Of a DNA stretch of 64,000 bases, positions 6,552 through 14,208 are shown one piece after another. Made by a program: the position numbers and the translations under genes. The stretch's first letter is position 1, and each line of letters begins with the position of its first letter. The DNA is from B1 sp044370475. Its GTDB lineage: Bacteria > Bacteroidota > Bacteroidia > UKL13-3. The stretch is from positions 1 to 64,000 of the forward strand of contig JBILVK010000002.1 of assembly GCA_044370475.1 (NCBI GenBank), written 5' to 3'. The notes under the pieces were generated by a model. The model did no database searches. It was not told where the DNA came from and saw nothing but the letters and a program-made list of their open reading frames with translations.

Positions 6552-8735
6552 ATGAAAAAGGAAATAACATGGAATTATTGGCTGGATGCAATTTTACATA
6601 GCTACAGCCAGATTTTCTTTTCATTAAATAAATTTTTTGCAAGCATCATTTTATTGGTTACATTTTTTGCACCTGGTATAGGATTATTTGGATTTCTTGC
6701 TGTTTTTCTTGTGAATGTTTTAGCCCATGTATTTGGGTTTAATAGAAAGGATATTCAAGAAGGAATATTTGGTTTTAATGCTCTGCTCTTTGGCTTGGCC
6801 ATGGCATTTACCTTTGAAATAAATACTCCTTTTATCGTTTTATTTGGCATAACCAATGTTTGTTTACTTGTGCTAACCGCCGTTTTTCAAGGTGTCTTTG
6901 GAAAGGTAAGTTTACCCTTTTTGAGTTTTCCTTTCCTGGTGGCCTTTTGGTTGGTAATGTTGGCTTCCCCTGAGTTGAGTCAGCTAGTAAAATCAACTCA
7001 TGAGGCAATTGATCCTAACACCATTTCAATGCCAATTTCATTTATAAATACCTTGGCGCATTCATTGGATCAAACCGAAATGCCTTTGGTTTTAAAAGTA
7101 TTTTTTAGAACCTTAGCGGCTACATTTTTTCAAAATACAGTGTTAGGAGGTTTGTTAATAGCGGTTGGACTCTTCTTGTTTTCTCGCATTTCATTTACCC
7201 TCGCATTTTTGGGTTTCTTTGGTGCCTTTTGGGTTTATGGATTTTTTGGTGCCGACATTAATCTTTTATCGCAAAATTTAGTGGGTTCTAATTACTTGTT
7301 TTTCGCCATAGCCATAGGTTGTTTTTACCTTATACCAAATACCTATTCTTATGCCATTAGTTTGTTGCTTATCCCTATTTTAATGCTGTTGCAGCTGGCA
7401 TGTGATCAACTTTTTCATGATTTAAATCTAAAAACTTTTACCTTATCTTTTAGTTTACTTACCACTGTTTTTTTATATGCTTTACATCAACGTTGGTTGC
7501 ATCAATTTTTGCATTTGGTTACCATTCAATATTATTCAGCAGAAAAAACAGTGTATAAATACCTAAATGCGGTATCACGTTTTAACCAAGCCCATCTAAA
7601 AAAAATTGCATTGCCTTTTTGGGGCGATTGGCAAGTGAGTCAAGGGTATAACGGAAGTATTACCCACCTAGGTGAATGGAGTAAGGCGCTCGATTTTGTA
7701 ATTACAGACCATCAAAATAAAACATACCAGCAACCTGGTGTTCAAGTAAGCGATTTTCATTGTTACAACAAGCCCGTTATTGCCCCTGCAGATGGTTATA
7801 TTTACGAGATTGTAAATTACATTGATGACAATGAAATAGGAGAGGTTGATACCCAAAAGAATTGGGGAAATACCATTGTTATGAATCATTTAGATGGGTT
7901 GTATTCTCAGCTAAGTCACCTCAAAAGAGATTCTATTAAGGTGGCAATTGGCGATTTTGTATTGAAGGGTACAGTGCTGGCAAGCTGCGGAAGTAGCGGC
8001 CGTTCGCCAGAACCTCATGTGCATTTTCAATTACAACATTCGCCAGAAATTGGTGCTATTACCCAAGCTTACCCCATTGCTTATTTTATTGAGAAATTAG
8101 CTCCGGAGAAATCAGCTTTAAAGATGTTTGAAGTACCCAAAGAAAAAGCAATCATTTGCAATGTGGAACCCAATCATTTATTGCTACAAGCATTTGCTTG
8201 GAGCCCAGGAAAAGTGCTTAGATTTTATAAAGAAAATAGTTCTGAGTTGCTAGAGTGGGAGGTGTTTACAGATGCCTTTAACAGGACCTATTTATTTGAA
8301 AAGAAGAGTAAAAGTTATGCCTACTTTGTAAACGATGGTACCCGTTTTTATTTTACCGATTATGAAGGCAGCAGAAATAGCAATTTATTTCATTTATATA
8401 TGAGCTGTTACTCCGTATTATTAGGCGCTTACCCAAATCTGCCATTAACAGATAAATTGCCTCTCATACATTTTAATTATCCCGTTTTTATTTGGTTGCA
8501 AGACATGTTAGCACCCTTTTACTTGTTTACAGAGGCCAGGTTTAGCAACAAATTAAGTGAAACAAACAAACAAAATTTTATGGACCAAATACACTTGTCT
8601 TCTAACCTTCAGGCTTCATTATTTGGTGTAAATTTTAAAAATAATGAATACCTTATTTCCATTGGTTCAAAAGGAATTGAAGAGATTATTTTAAATGAAG
8701 GTAAAAGGAAGGAGCGTTGGATATGCGCAAGCTAA
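6552..8735 (+). CDS. Urea-transporter-like membrane domain fused to M23 peptidase domain
   Basis: A 727-residue fusion. Residues about 1-310 are highly hydrophobic with the urea-transporter pattern: a first-repeat motif GIFGFNALLFGLAMAF and a second-repeat LVGSNYLFFAIAIGCFYL, so about ten membrane segments are expected. Residues about 350-510 form a LytM/M23 metallopeptidase domain: WGDWQVSQGYNGSITH, then ALDF with the metal-binding Asp, PVIAPADGYIYEI, HLDGLYSQLSHL, GSSGRSPEPHVHFQL with the final HxH. Residues 510-727 are an uncharacterised beta-rich region. The M23 part may cut or bind peptidoglycan or a peptide. It follows the decarboxylase by eight bases and overlaps the next gene, so it belongs to the same operon. 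Confidence 0.8.
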   Translation: MKKEITWNYWLDAILHSYSQIFFSLNKFFASIILLVTFFAPGIGLFGFLAVFLVNVLAHVFGFNRKDIQEGIFGFNALLFGLAMAFTFEINTPFIVLFGITNVCLLVLTAVFQGVFGKVSLPFLSFPFLVAFWLVMLASPELSQLVKSTHEAIDPNTISMPISFINTLAHSLDQTEMPLVLKVFFRTLAATFFQNTVLGGLLIAVGLFLFSRISFTLAFLGFFGAFWVYGFFGADINLLSQNLVGSNYLFFAIAIGCFYLIPNTYSYAISLLLIPILMLLQLACDQLFHDLNLKTFTLSFSLLTTVFLYALHQRWLHQFLHLVTIQYYSAEKTVYKYLNAVSRFNQAHLKKIALPFWGDWQVSQGYNGSITHLGEWSKALDFVITDHQNKTYQQPGVQVSDFHCYNKPVIAPADGYIYEIVNYIDDNEIGEVDTQKNWGNTIVMNHLDGLYSQLSHLKRDSIKVAIGDFVLKGTVLASCGSSGRSPEPHVHFQLQHSPEIGAITQAYPIAYFIEKLAPEKSALKMFEVPKEKAIICNVEPNHLLLQAFAWSPGKVLRFYKENSSELLEWEVFTDAFNRTYLFEKKSKSYAYFVNDGTRFYFTDYEGSRNSNLFHLYMSCYSVLLGAYPNLPLTDKLPLIHFNYPVFIWLQDMLAPFYLFTEARFSNKLSETNKQNFMDQIHLSSNLQASLFGVNFKNNEYLISIGSKGIEEIILNEGKRKERWICAS
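7065..7079. repeat. Dispersed palindrome near-match (TTGGATCAAACCGAA)
   Basis: The core GGATCAAACC differs from the consensus core at one position. It lies inside the transporter-peptidase gene and codes LDQTE. Confidence 0.45.
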
Positions 8736-10042
8736 TTTTTGTTTTTCTTTTTTTCGGTCTGAACCAAAGCGCCCTAAAAGCACAGGAACTTACTTATTCT
8801 TTAGTTGACTCTTTATCTTACCAATACTTAAATAACTTGGAATACAAAGCCCTCGCAAAGCTAGGGAAACAAGCTATTAGCGAGGATATCGACTTTTATT
8901 ACCTACGTGTAAGATTAGGAATTTCATACTATAAACAAGAGAATTTTGAAGTAGCTACTCCACATTTTTTAAAAGCCATTGAGATGAATCCCTCAGAGGA
9001 TTATGTGCTCAACTATGCTTATAAAAGTTTAATACAAACTGCTCAATTTAAAAGAGCAAATATGTTGTTGGTTAAGTTCCCACAAATTGAGGCACTCATA
9101 GGCGCTCGTTACAAAGGATTAAGCAATTTTGAATTTGAAGGTGGAGCTATAATAACTAACAATGAGGATAGTTATGTTGAAAAAAATATTGAAACAAAAG
9201 GCAATTATGCTGCTGGCGACTTTTTCTCAGGTATGGAATTTCTAAGAGGATACTTCGAATATATGGTGGAGCCCGATGTTCAAATTCATGTTGGAGGTAA
9301 TGTTTATCAATCTACCCAATTGTCGAAATTGCAATACTTTCAAAGAAATACAGAAGAATACTATAGCACCTTAAATTTTCAGGCAAATGTTGGATTAAGC
9401 AAAATCTATAACAATGGCTATAGTAGCGGGTTTGGAATGGCTTACTATTATCAGAATTTTAAACATCCCTATTTGGTAACTACTGCTGGTGGGGCACCCC
9501 CAAATTACCCTATTAAAGATACAAGCGAGCTTTCTCATAATATTTCATTTAGCGGTTATTTATCTAAAAGAACTCAGTATTTTGAACCCATATTGTTTCT
9601 AAACTATGCTAATTTTGACTTAATAAGTAGGGTGCAAATAGAGGGCGGATTAAGCTATTTCCCATTAGGCAACGCCAAATTCTATGGCTATTCCAGTGCA
9701 AGCTTTTCTAAAGTTAAATCAGATAAAAATTGGGTCTTTCAACAAAAGTTGGGATATACTCCAAGTCAGCTAATTGGGCTGGATGCAAGCTTCATGATTG
9801 GCGACCTAGACAATTATATGTCGCATTTGGGCTTCCTTACATTAAATACATTCGACCCTCTCAATTGGTCGGTTGGCATGGATGTTTCATTTAGAAAAAA
9901 CAAGTATACCATTGCCCCTGGTTATAGATACCAACAAAGAGAAAGTTCTTATAGCAGTGAATCTGCTCCAGGTACTTCCAAAACGAATACTTACAACTAT
10001 TTTAATCACTTATTTTTTATTACCATAAAATGTCAACTCTAA
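8723..10042 (+). CDS. Secreted TPR plus outer-membrane beta-barrel protein
   Basis: A 439-residue protein with a signal peptide (RKLIFVFLFFGLNQSALKAQ). The N-terminal third holds TPR-like helices (FYYLRVRLGISYYKQENFEVATPHF, YVLNYAYKSLIQTAQFKRA, each part of a repeat). The rest is alternating aromatic beta-strands typical of Bacteroidota outer-membrane barrels and ends in IKCQL. ATG 8723 is preferred to the in-frame TTG at 8717 because GGAG at 8711-8714 is eight bases before the ATG but only two before the TTG. It overlaps both neighbours by 13 bases. It is likely the outer-membrane component of the PqqD/ATP-grasp cluster, and its function is unknown. Confidence 0.7.
   Translation: MRKLIFVFLFFGLNQSALKAQELTYSLVDSLSYQYLNNLEYKALAKLGKQAISEDIDFYYLRVRLGISYYKQENFEVATPHFLKAIEMNPSEDYVLNYAYKSLIQTAQFKRANMLLVKFPQIEALIGARYKGLSNFEFEGGAIITNNEDSYVEKNIETKGNYAAGDFFSGMEFLRGYFEYMVEPDVQIHVGGNVYQSTQLSKLQYFQRNTEEYYSTLNFQANVGLSKIYNNGYSSGFGMAYYYQNFKHPYLVTTAGGAPPNYPIKDTSELSHNISFSGYLSKRTQYFEPILFLNYANFDLISRVQIEGGLSYFPLGNAKFYGYSSASFSKVKSDKNWVFQQKLGYTPSQLIGLDASFMIGDLDNYMSHLGFLTLNTFDPLNWSVGMDVSFRKNKYTIAPGYRYQQRESSYSSESAPGTSKTNTYNYFNHLFFITIKCQL
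8753..8767 (+). repeat. Dispersed palindrome copy (TTCGGTCTGAACCAA)
   Basis: Exact asymmetric form. It lies inside the signal-peptide region of the beta-barrel gene and codes FGLNQ. Confidence 0.9.
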
Positions 10043-10638
10043 AGAAAATTCTAGTGGCCATATTGCTTCTTTGCAATGTCCATTCACAGGCACAAAATCT
10101 GAGCGAAATATTTACCAAAAGCTATGCTTCAGAAAAAGCAGGTAATTACAGCGAAGCAATAACTCAGATGCAGGGGCAAACCTACAGTGCTGTTTACGAA
10201 GTAAACTTGCGCTTGGGATGGTTGTATTATGCTAATAAAAAACACAATGAATCTATTGCCTATTATCAAAAGGCAATCTCGCTTAAGCCCATGGCTACAG
10301 AGCCTATTTGGGGTCTTATTTACCCACTTAGCGCCCAAGAAAAGTGGAATTCGGTGGAACAAGCTTATAAAGATATTTTAAAATTAGACCCCAAAAACTC
10401 AAAGGCAAACTATTATTTAGGTTCCATTTATTTTTACCGAAAAGACTATAACAACGCTAGAAAGTTCTTACAAGAAGTTGTAAATCTTTACCCATTTGAT
10501 AGGGAGGCGGGTCTCTTATTGGCTTGGAGCTATTACTATTTAGGAAATAAACCAGAAGCCAAGAAAATGTTTCAACATGTGTTAAATAATAAGCCAGATG
10601 ACGCATCGGCATTGGAGGGTTTATCTTTAATAAAATAA
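10030..10638 (+). CDS. Secreted TPR repeat protein
   Basis: A 202-residue protein with a cleavable signal (KKILVAILLLCNVHSQAQ) followed by four to five tetratricopeptide repeats: LRLGWLYYANKKHNESIAYY, YKDILKLDPKNSKANYYLGS, IYFYRKDYNNARKFLQEVV, LLLAWSYYYLGNKPEAKKMF. It is periplasmic or outer-membrane associated and a probable scaffold. It overlaps the upstream barrel gene by 13 bases, so it is the last gene of the 3.9-10.6 kb cluster. Confidence 0.8.
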   Translation: MSTLKKILVAILLLCNVHSQAQNLSEIFTKSYASEKAGNYSEAITQMQGQTYSAVYEVNLRLGWLYYANKKHNESIAYYQKAISLKPMATEPIWGLIYPLSAQEKWNSVEQAYKDILKLDPKNSKANYYLGSIYFYRKDYNNARKFLQEVVNLYPFDREAGLLLAWSYYYLGNKPEAKKMFQHVLNNKPDDASALEGLSLIK

Positions 10639-10655
10639 TTCCTTACCTTTATCGC

Positions 10656-11045
10656 GTGAAAGATTTAAAGAAGTATTACATCATTCCAGCCCCTCCAGAG
10701 GATGTTTATTTAGCCCTTACCAATGAAGCAACCATGATGTTGTGGACAGGTGATCAAGCAAGTTTTGTGGCCGAGGTAGGTGCAGAATTCTCCATGTGGG
10801 ATGGTAGTATTTTGGGTAAGAATTTGGAATTGGAGCCTAGTAAGAAAATTGTTCAACAATGGTTTTTTGGTGATGAGGAGACCGATACGCCAAGTATTGT
10901 AACCATGAAACTACATCCACATAACCAAGGTACTTCTTTGGAAGTGAGGCATACCAATATTCCAGACGAAGAGTACAATGATATTGCAGATGGCTGGACA
11001 GCCGAATATGTTGGTTCATTGATTGACTTTTACGAGGAAGGTTAA
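10656..11045 (+). CDS. SRPBCC/AHSA1-like domain protein
   Basis: A 129-residue START-like domain protein. It begins with GTG at 10656 (VKDLKKYYIIP). The family pattern APPEDVYLALTNEATMMLWTG is present in two overlapping blocks, followed by strands ending FFGDEETDTPSIVTMKLHPH and the C-terminal helix DGWTAEYVGSLIDFYEEG. The first amphipathic block and Trp-rich end are typical of AHSA1-type proteins, which bind hydrophobic ligands or assist chaperones. No partner is apparent. It converges with ung, 22 bases away. Confidence 0.75.
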   Translation: MKDLKKYYIIPAPPEDVYLALTNEATMMLWTGDQASFVAEVGAEFSMWDGSILGKNLELEPSKKIVQQWFFGDEETDTPSIVTMKLHPHNQGTSLEVRHTNIPDEEYNDIADGWTAEYVGSLIDFYEEG

Positions 11046-11067
11046 GCATTTAGTGCCCCAAAAATCA

Positions 11068-11739
11068 TCACCATTTTATAGGTTCAATGTTATTTTGGAA
11101 TAAATAGGCATTCGTTTTACTGAAATGTTTGCATTCAAAAAATCCTCTATGAGCCGAAAGGGGAGAAGGATGCGGAGCTTCTAAAACAAGGTGTTTTGAG
11201 CTATCTATCAATATTTTTTTGCTCTGCGCAAAGCTACCCCAAAGCAAGAATACAATGTTATGATGCTGCAGGCTAATCTGCTTTATTACCTCATCAGTAA
11301 ATTCTTCCCAACCCTTTTTTTGATGCGACCCTGCTTGATTTGCACCTACTGTGAGGGTAGCATTTAACAAGAGTACTCCTTGCTCTGCCCAATGAATTAA
11401 ATTGCCGCTCAACGGGATTTTATAGGAAGGAATATCAGCTTGTATGCCTTTAAATATATTGCGCAAAGAAGGAGGGAAGTCTATTCCGTCATTCACAGAA
11501 AAACTTAAACCATGGGCTTGGTTCAGACCGTGATAAGGATCTTGGCCCAAAAGAACTACCTTGACTTGATGAAATGGTGTAACATGAAAGGCCTCAAAGA
11601 TTTTGGGTCCGGGTGGGTAAAACACCTTGCCTGCTTGTTTTTCAGCCTTTAAAAACGCAATAAGCTGCCTAAAGCTAGGTCTTTCTAGTGCCTCCTTTAA
11701 AACAAGTTTCCAGCTATCTTCAATTTGAATGTTAGACAT
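11068..11739 (-). CDS. ung: Uracil-DNA glycosylase
   Basis: Family 1 uracil-DNA glycosylase, removing uracil from DNA as the first step of base excision repair. The catalytic motif GQDPYHG with the water-activating Asp, the uracil-recognition segment LLNATLTV, and the minor-groove loop HPSPLSAHRGF are all present. Starting at ATG 11739 (MSNIQIEDSW) gives 223 residues, the normal family length. An upstream in-frame ATG at 11781 would add 14 residues of no family similarity. It is divergently arranged with dapD. A palindrome copy falls directly after the catalytic motif (HGLNQAHG). Confidence 0.95.
   Translation of the reverse strand: MSNIQIEDSWKLVLKEALERPSFRQLIAFLKAEKQAGKVFYPPGPKIFEAFHVTPFHQVKVVLLGQDPYHGLNQAHGLSFSVNDGIDFPPSLRNIFKGIQADIPSYKIPLSGNLIHWAEQGVLLLNATLTVGANQAGSHQKKGWEEFTDEVIKQISLQHHNIVFLLWGSFAQSKKILIDSSKHLVLEAPHPSPLSAHRGFFECKHFSKTNAYLFQNNIEPIKW
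11518..11530 (-). repeat. Dispersed palindrome copy (TTGGTTCAGACCG)
   Basis: Core GGTTCAGACC on the plus strand. It lies inside ung, where the gene strand reads HGLNQA just after the catalytic motif. The right flank diverges (TG instead of AA). Confidence 0.75.
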
Positions 11740-11810
11740 GTTGTTGTGCAAGTTACATAATTCAGCATTTTTAATTTGCATTTATGCTCTCTGGCGTTCA
11801 CTTTTGCCGT

Positions 11811-12623
11811 ATGGACCATAAAGAAATAATTGAAAAAGCTTGGGAAGATCGTTCCCTTTTAACAGATACAACTACACAGCAGGCAATAAATGAAGTGATA
11901 GAGAAGCTAGATAAGGGCGTTTTACGAGTGGCCGAACCTACCTCAAATGGTTGGCAGGTAAATGATTGGGTTAAGAAGGCTGTGATCTTATATTTCCCTA
12001 TTCGGAAAATGGAAACTTACAACGTTGGACCCATGGAATACCACGATAAAATGGCACTTAAAACCAATTATGCAGAATTGGGTGTTCGTGTAGTTCCTAA
12101 TGCCGTTGCGCGATATGGTGCCTACTTAAGTAAGGGCACTATTTTAATGCCAAGCTATGTTAATATTGGTGCTTATGTTGATGAAGGAACCATGGTAGAT
12201 ACCTGGGCAACTGTTGGTAGTTGTGCGCAAATAGGTAAGCATGTTCACTTAAGTGGTGGAGTGGGAATTGGTGGCGTTTTAGAGCCTGTTCAAGCTGCTC
12301 CCGTAATCATTGAAGACAATTGCTTTATTGGTTCAAGATGTATAGTTGTTGAAGGAGTACACATTGAAAAGGAGGCTGTTTTAGGTGCTGGTGTTACCCT
12401 AACCATGAGCACAAAAATAATTGATGTAACGGGTCATGAACCCATTGAATACAAAGGTCGCGTACCTGCACGCTCGGTTGTAATTCCAGGTTCATATACC
12501 AAACAATTTGCAGCTGGTTCTTACCAAGTTCCTTGTGCTTTAATTATTGGTCAAAGAAAACCTAGTACAGATTTAAAAACATCTTTAAATAACGCACTTC
12601 GCGAATACGACGTAGCAGTATAA
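11811..12623 (+). CDS. dapD: 2,3,4,5-tetrahydropyridine-2,6-dicarboxylate N-succinyltransferase
   Basis: A 270-residue trimeric acyltransferase of the succinylase branch of lysine/diaminopimelate synthesis. It transfers succinyl from succinyl-CoA to tetrahydrodipicolinate. The left-handed beta-helix hexapeptide region runs through VVPNAVARYGAYLSKGTILM, VNIGAYVDEGTMVDTWATVG, CAQIGKHVHLSGGVGIGGVL, CFIGSRCIVVEGV. The start ATG 11811 (MDHKEIIEKAWEDR) fits the family. The upstream ATG 11784 would add nine unconserved residues. Confidence 0.93.
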   Translation: MDHKEIIEKAWEDRSLLTDTTTQQAINEVIEKLDKGVLRVAEPTSNGWQVNDWVKKAVILYFPIRKMETYNVGPMEYHDKMALKTNYAELGVRVVPNAVARYGAYLSKGTILMPSYVNIGAYVDEGTMVDTWATVGSCAQIGKHVHLSGGVGIGGVLEPVQAAPVIIEDNCFIGSRCIVVEGVHIEKEAVLGAGVTLTMSTKIIDVTGHEPIEYKGRVPARSVVIPGSYTKQFAAGSYQVPCALIIGQRKPSTDLKTSLNNALREYDVAV

Positions 12624-12628
12624 ATAAG

Positions 12629-13537
12629 TTAATGTCCCCCGCCTTTCATCATTTTAAAAATATGAAGTAAGGCTGGGAATACAGCATCCATTGATTCTTC
12701 TGCGCCTCTTGTGCTGCCTGGTAAGGCAAGTACAACCGTATTTCCAATAAGTCCGCATACACTTCTAGAAAGCATAGAATATGGCATACGTTGTTGTCCA
12801 TAATTTCTGATGGCTTCTGCTATGCCAGGAACTTCTTTTTCAATCAAGGGTTGCAAAGCTTCTGGCGTAACGTCAGTAGGTGAGAGTCCGGTACCCCCTG
12901 TAATTATTAATAAATCAATGCCATTGGCACAATGGTTTTTTACCCTATTCTGTATCTCACTTACCTCATCGGGTATCACAATATAATGTGTGTTTGCAAA
13001 GCTCATGGCTTCTAGTTTTGCCATAATAGCCTTGCCGGCTTTATCTTCTTTTTTCCCCGCAGAAATACTGTCGGAACACACAATTACCGCCGCTTTTAGT
13101 TTATCCCCAATATTATTTTTGAAGTCGCTCTTGCCACCTTTTTTCTCAATTAATTTTATCTGCTTAATTTCAATTTGCTTGTCAATGGGCTTCAACATAT
13201 CATAAATGGTTAAAGCAACAACAGATGCCCCATGCATGGCCTCAACTTCTACACCTGTTTTATAAATGGTGGAAACCTCTACAAAAATTCTAATCTCCAA
13301 ACCTTCCAATTCATAGGTTATGGCTGTTTGCTCTATGGGCAAAGGATGGCAATCTGGAATCAATTCACTGGTGCGCTTAACCCCAAATAAACCAGCCGTT
13401 CTAGCCATTTCTAATACATCTCCCTTAGGCACACGTTTATTTATAAGTGCATCCATGGTTTGGTTCGAACCAACCACAACGGTTGCGCTGGCAATTGCTC
13501 TGCGGTAAGTATTCGATTTATAGGTTATGTCTATCAT
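12629..13537 (-). CDS. moaC/mog: Bifunctional MoaC-MoaB/MogA fusion (cyclic pyranopterin synthase + molybdopterin adenylyltransferase)
   Basis: A 302-residue fusion for molybdenum cofactor synthesis. Residues 1-145 are MoaC: GDVLEMARTAGLFGVKRTSE, IPDCHPLPIEQT, EAMHGASVVALTIYDMLK. MoaC works with MoaA to convert GTP to cyclic pyranopterin monophosphate. Residues 150-302 are MoaB/MogA: VCSDSISAGKKEDKAG, LLIITGGTGLSPTDVTPEA, LPGSTRGAEESM. This half adenylates molybdopterin. It is the last gene of the Moco operon, five bases after moaE. A palindrome copy codes GSNQT in the MoaC part. Confidence 0.93.
   Translation of the reverse strand: MIDITYKSNTYRRAIASATVVVGSNQTMDALINKRVPKGDVLEMARTAGLFGVKRTSELIPDCHPLPIEQTAITYELEGLEIRIFVEVSTIYKTGVEVEAMHGASVVALTIYDMLKPIDKQIEIKQIKLIEKKGGKSDFKNNIGDKLKAAVIVCSDSISAGKKEDKAGKAIMAKLEAMSFANTHYIVIPDEVSEIQNRVKNHCANGIDLLIITGGTGLSPTDVTPEALQPLIEKEVPGIAEAIRNYGQQRMPYSMLSRSVCGLIGNTVVLALPGSTRGAEESMDAVFPALLHIFKMMKGGGH
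13460..13474. repeat. Dispersed palindrome copy (TTGGTTCGAACCAAC)
   Basis: Perfect palindromic core GGTTCGAACC inside moaC/mog. The gene strand codes GSNQT. Confidence 0.9.
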
Positions 13538-13542
13538 TGTAA

Positions 13543-13977
13543 TTATTGATTAATTTTCCATCTACTTGCTTCATCGTTAAACAACTCTTTTCCCCAAATT
13601 GGAACTTCTTTTTTGATGCGCTCTACCAGGTATTCACATGATTCAATGGCTAACTTTCTGTGTTTAGATGAAGTAAATACAAATAAGCAAATTTCTCCAG
13701 CATTTACTAGGCCTAAGCTATGATAAATGTGCATGCAAGTGAGGTCATATTTGGCAAAACAATCTTCTCTAATGATATCTAAAATGGGTTCGGCCATATC
13801 TAAATAACACTCGTAATTGATGCCAATAACTTCTATATCGTCTATCTTGTCATTGCGCACCTGACCTAAAAAAATATTATGTGCACCAATGTCTTTTTTA
13901 GTGCTGTGCTTGGTAATAGATTCGGCTATAAACGCAGGCGAAATAGCACCTTCCACAAAAACTTTTTTCTTACTCAT
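13543..13977 (-). CDS. moaE: Molybdopterin synthase catalytic subunit MoaE
   Basis: A 144-residue large subunit of molybdopterin synthase. It uses MoaD thiocarboxylate to insert the dithiolene sulfurs into cyclic pyranopterin monophosphate. Family features: HNIFLGQVRNDKIDD, GINYECYLDMAEPILDII, CMHIYHSLGLVNAGEICLFV, SSKHRKLAIESCEYLVERIK with the catalytic lysine region, and PIWGKELF. It is tightly packed between the ferredoxin gene (three bases) and moaC/mog (five bases). Confidence 0.95.
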   Translation of the reverse strand: MSKKKVFVEGAISPAFIAESITKHSTKKDIGAHNIFLGQVRNDKIDDIEVIGINYECYLDMAEPILDIIREDCFAKYDLTCMHIYHSLGLVNAGEICLFVFTSSKHRKLAIESCEYLVERIKKEVPIWGKELFNDEASRWKINQ

Positions 13978-13980
13978 GCC

Positions 13981-14208
13981 TCAAAGTTTTATAATATCAA
14001 TAATGTGAACCGGACAATTTACCATAGCTCTTTTGTTTTCATCATACTCCCAATCTGGTATGTTTACATTAAACATACCACGTTTTTCAACAGCTCCCAC
14101 CAAGTTAGATTTGCCATCAATTCTACTCACACCCCATCTTTGCGGAGCAGCCTCCACACAGGCATTGCAGCCAATGCACTTGTTTCTTTGCTGAATAATT
14201 TTATACAT
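13981..14208 (-). CDS. Small 4Fe-4S ferredoxin-like protein
   Basis: A 75-residue protein with one clear 4Fe-4S binding set, CIGCNACVEAAP in the first 25 residues and CP near the C-terminus (VNCPVHIIDI). The start ATG 14208 (MYKIIQQRNKCIGC) overlaps the stop of the U32 gene by eight bases, so the two are probably translated together. It likely feeds electrons to, or takes them from, the U32 protein or another operon product. Pairing of a U32 Fe-S hydroxylase with a ferredoxin is an inference from this coupling. Confidence 0.85.
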   Translation of the reverse strand: MYKIIQQRNKCIGCNACVEAAPQRWGVSRIDGKSNLVGAVEKRGMFNVNIPDWEYDENKRAMVNCPVHIIDIIKL

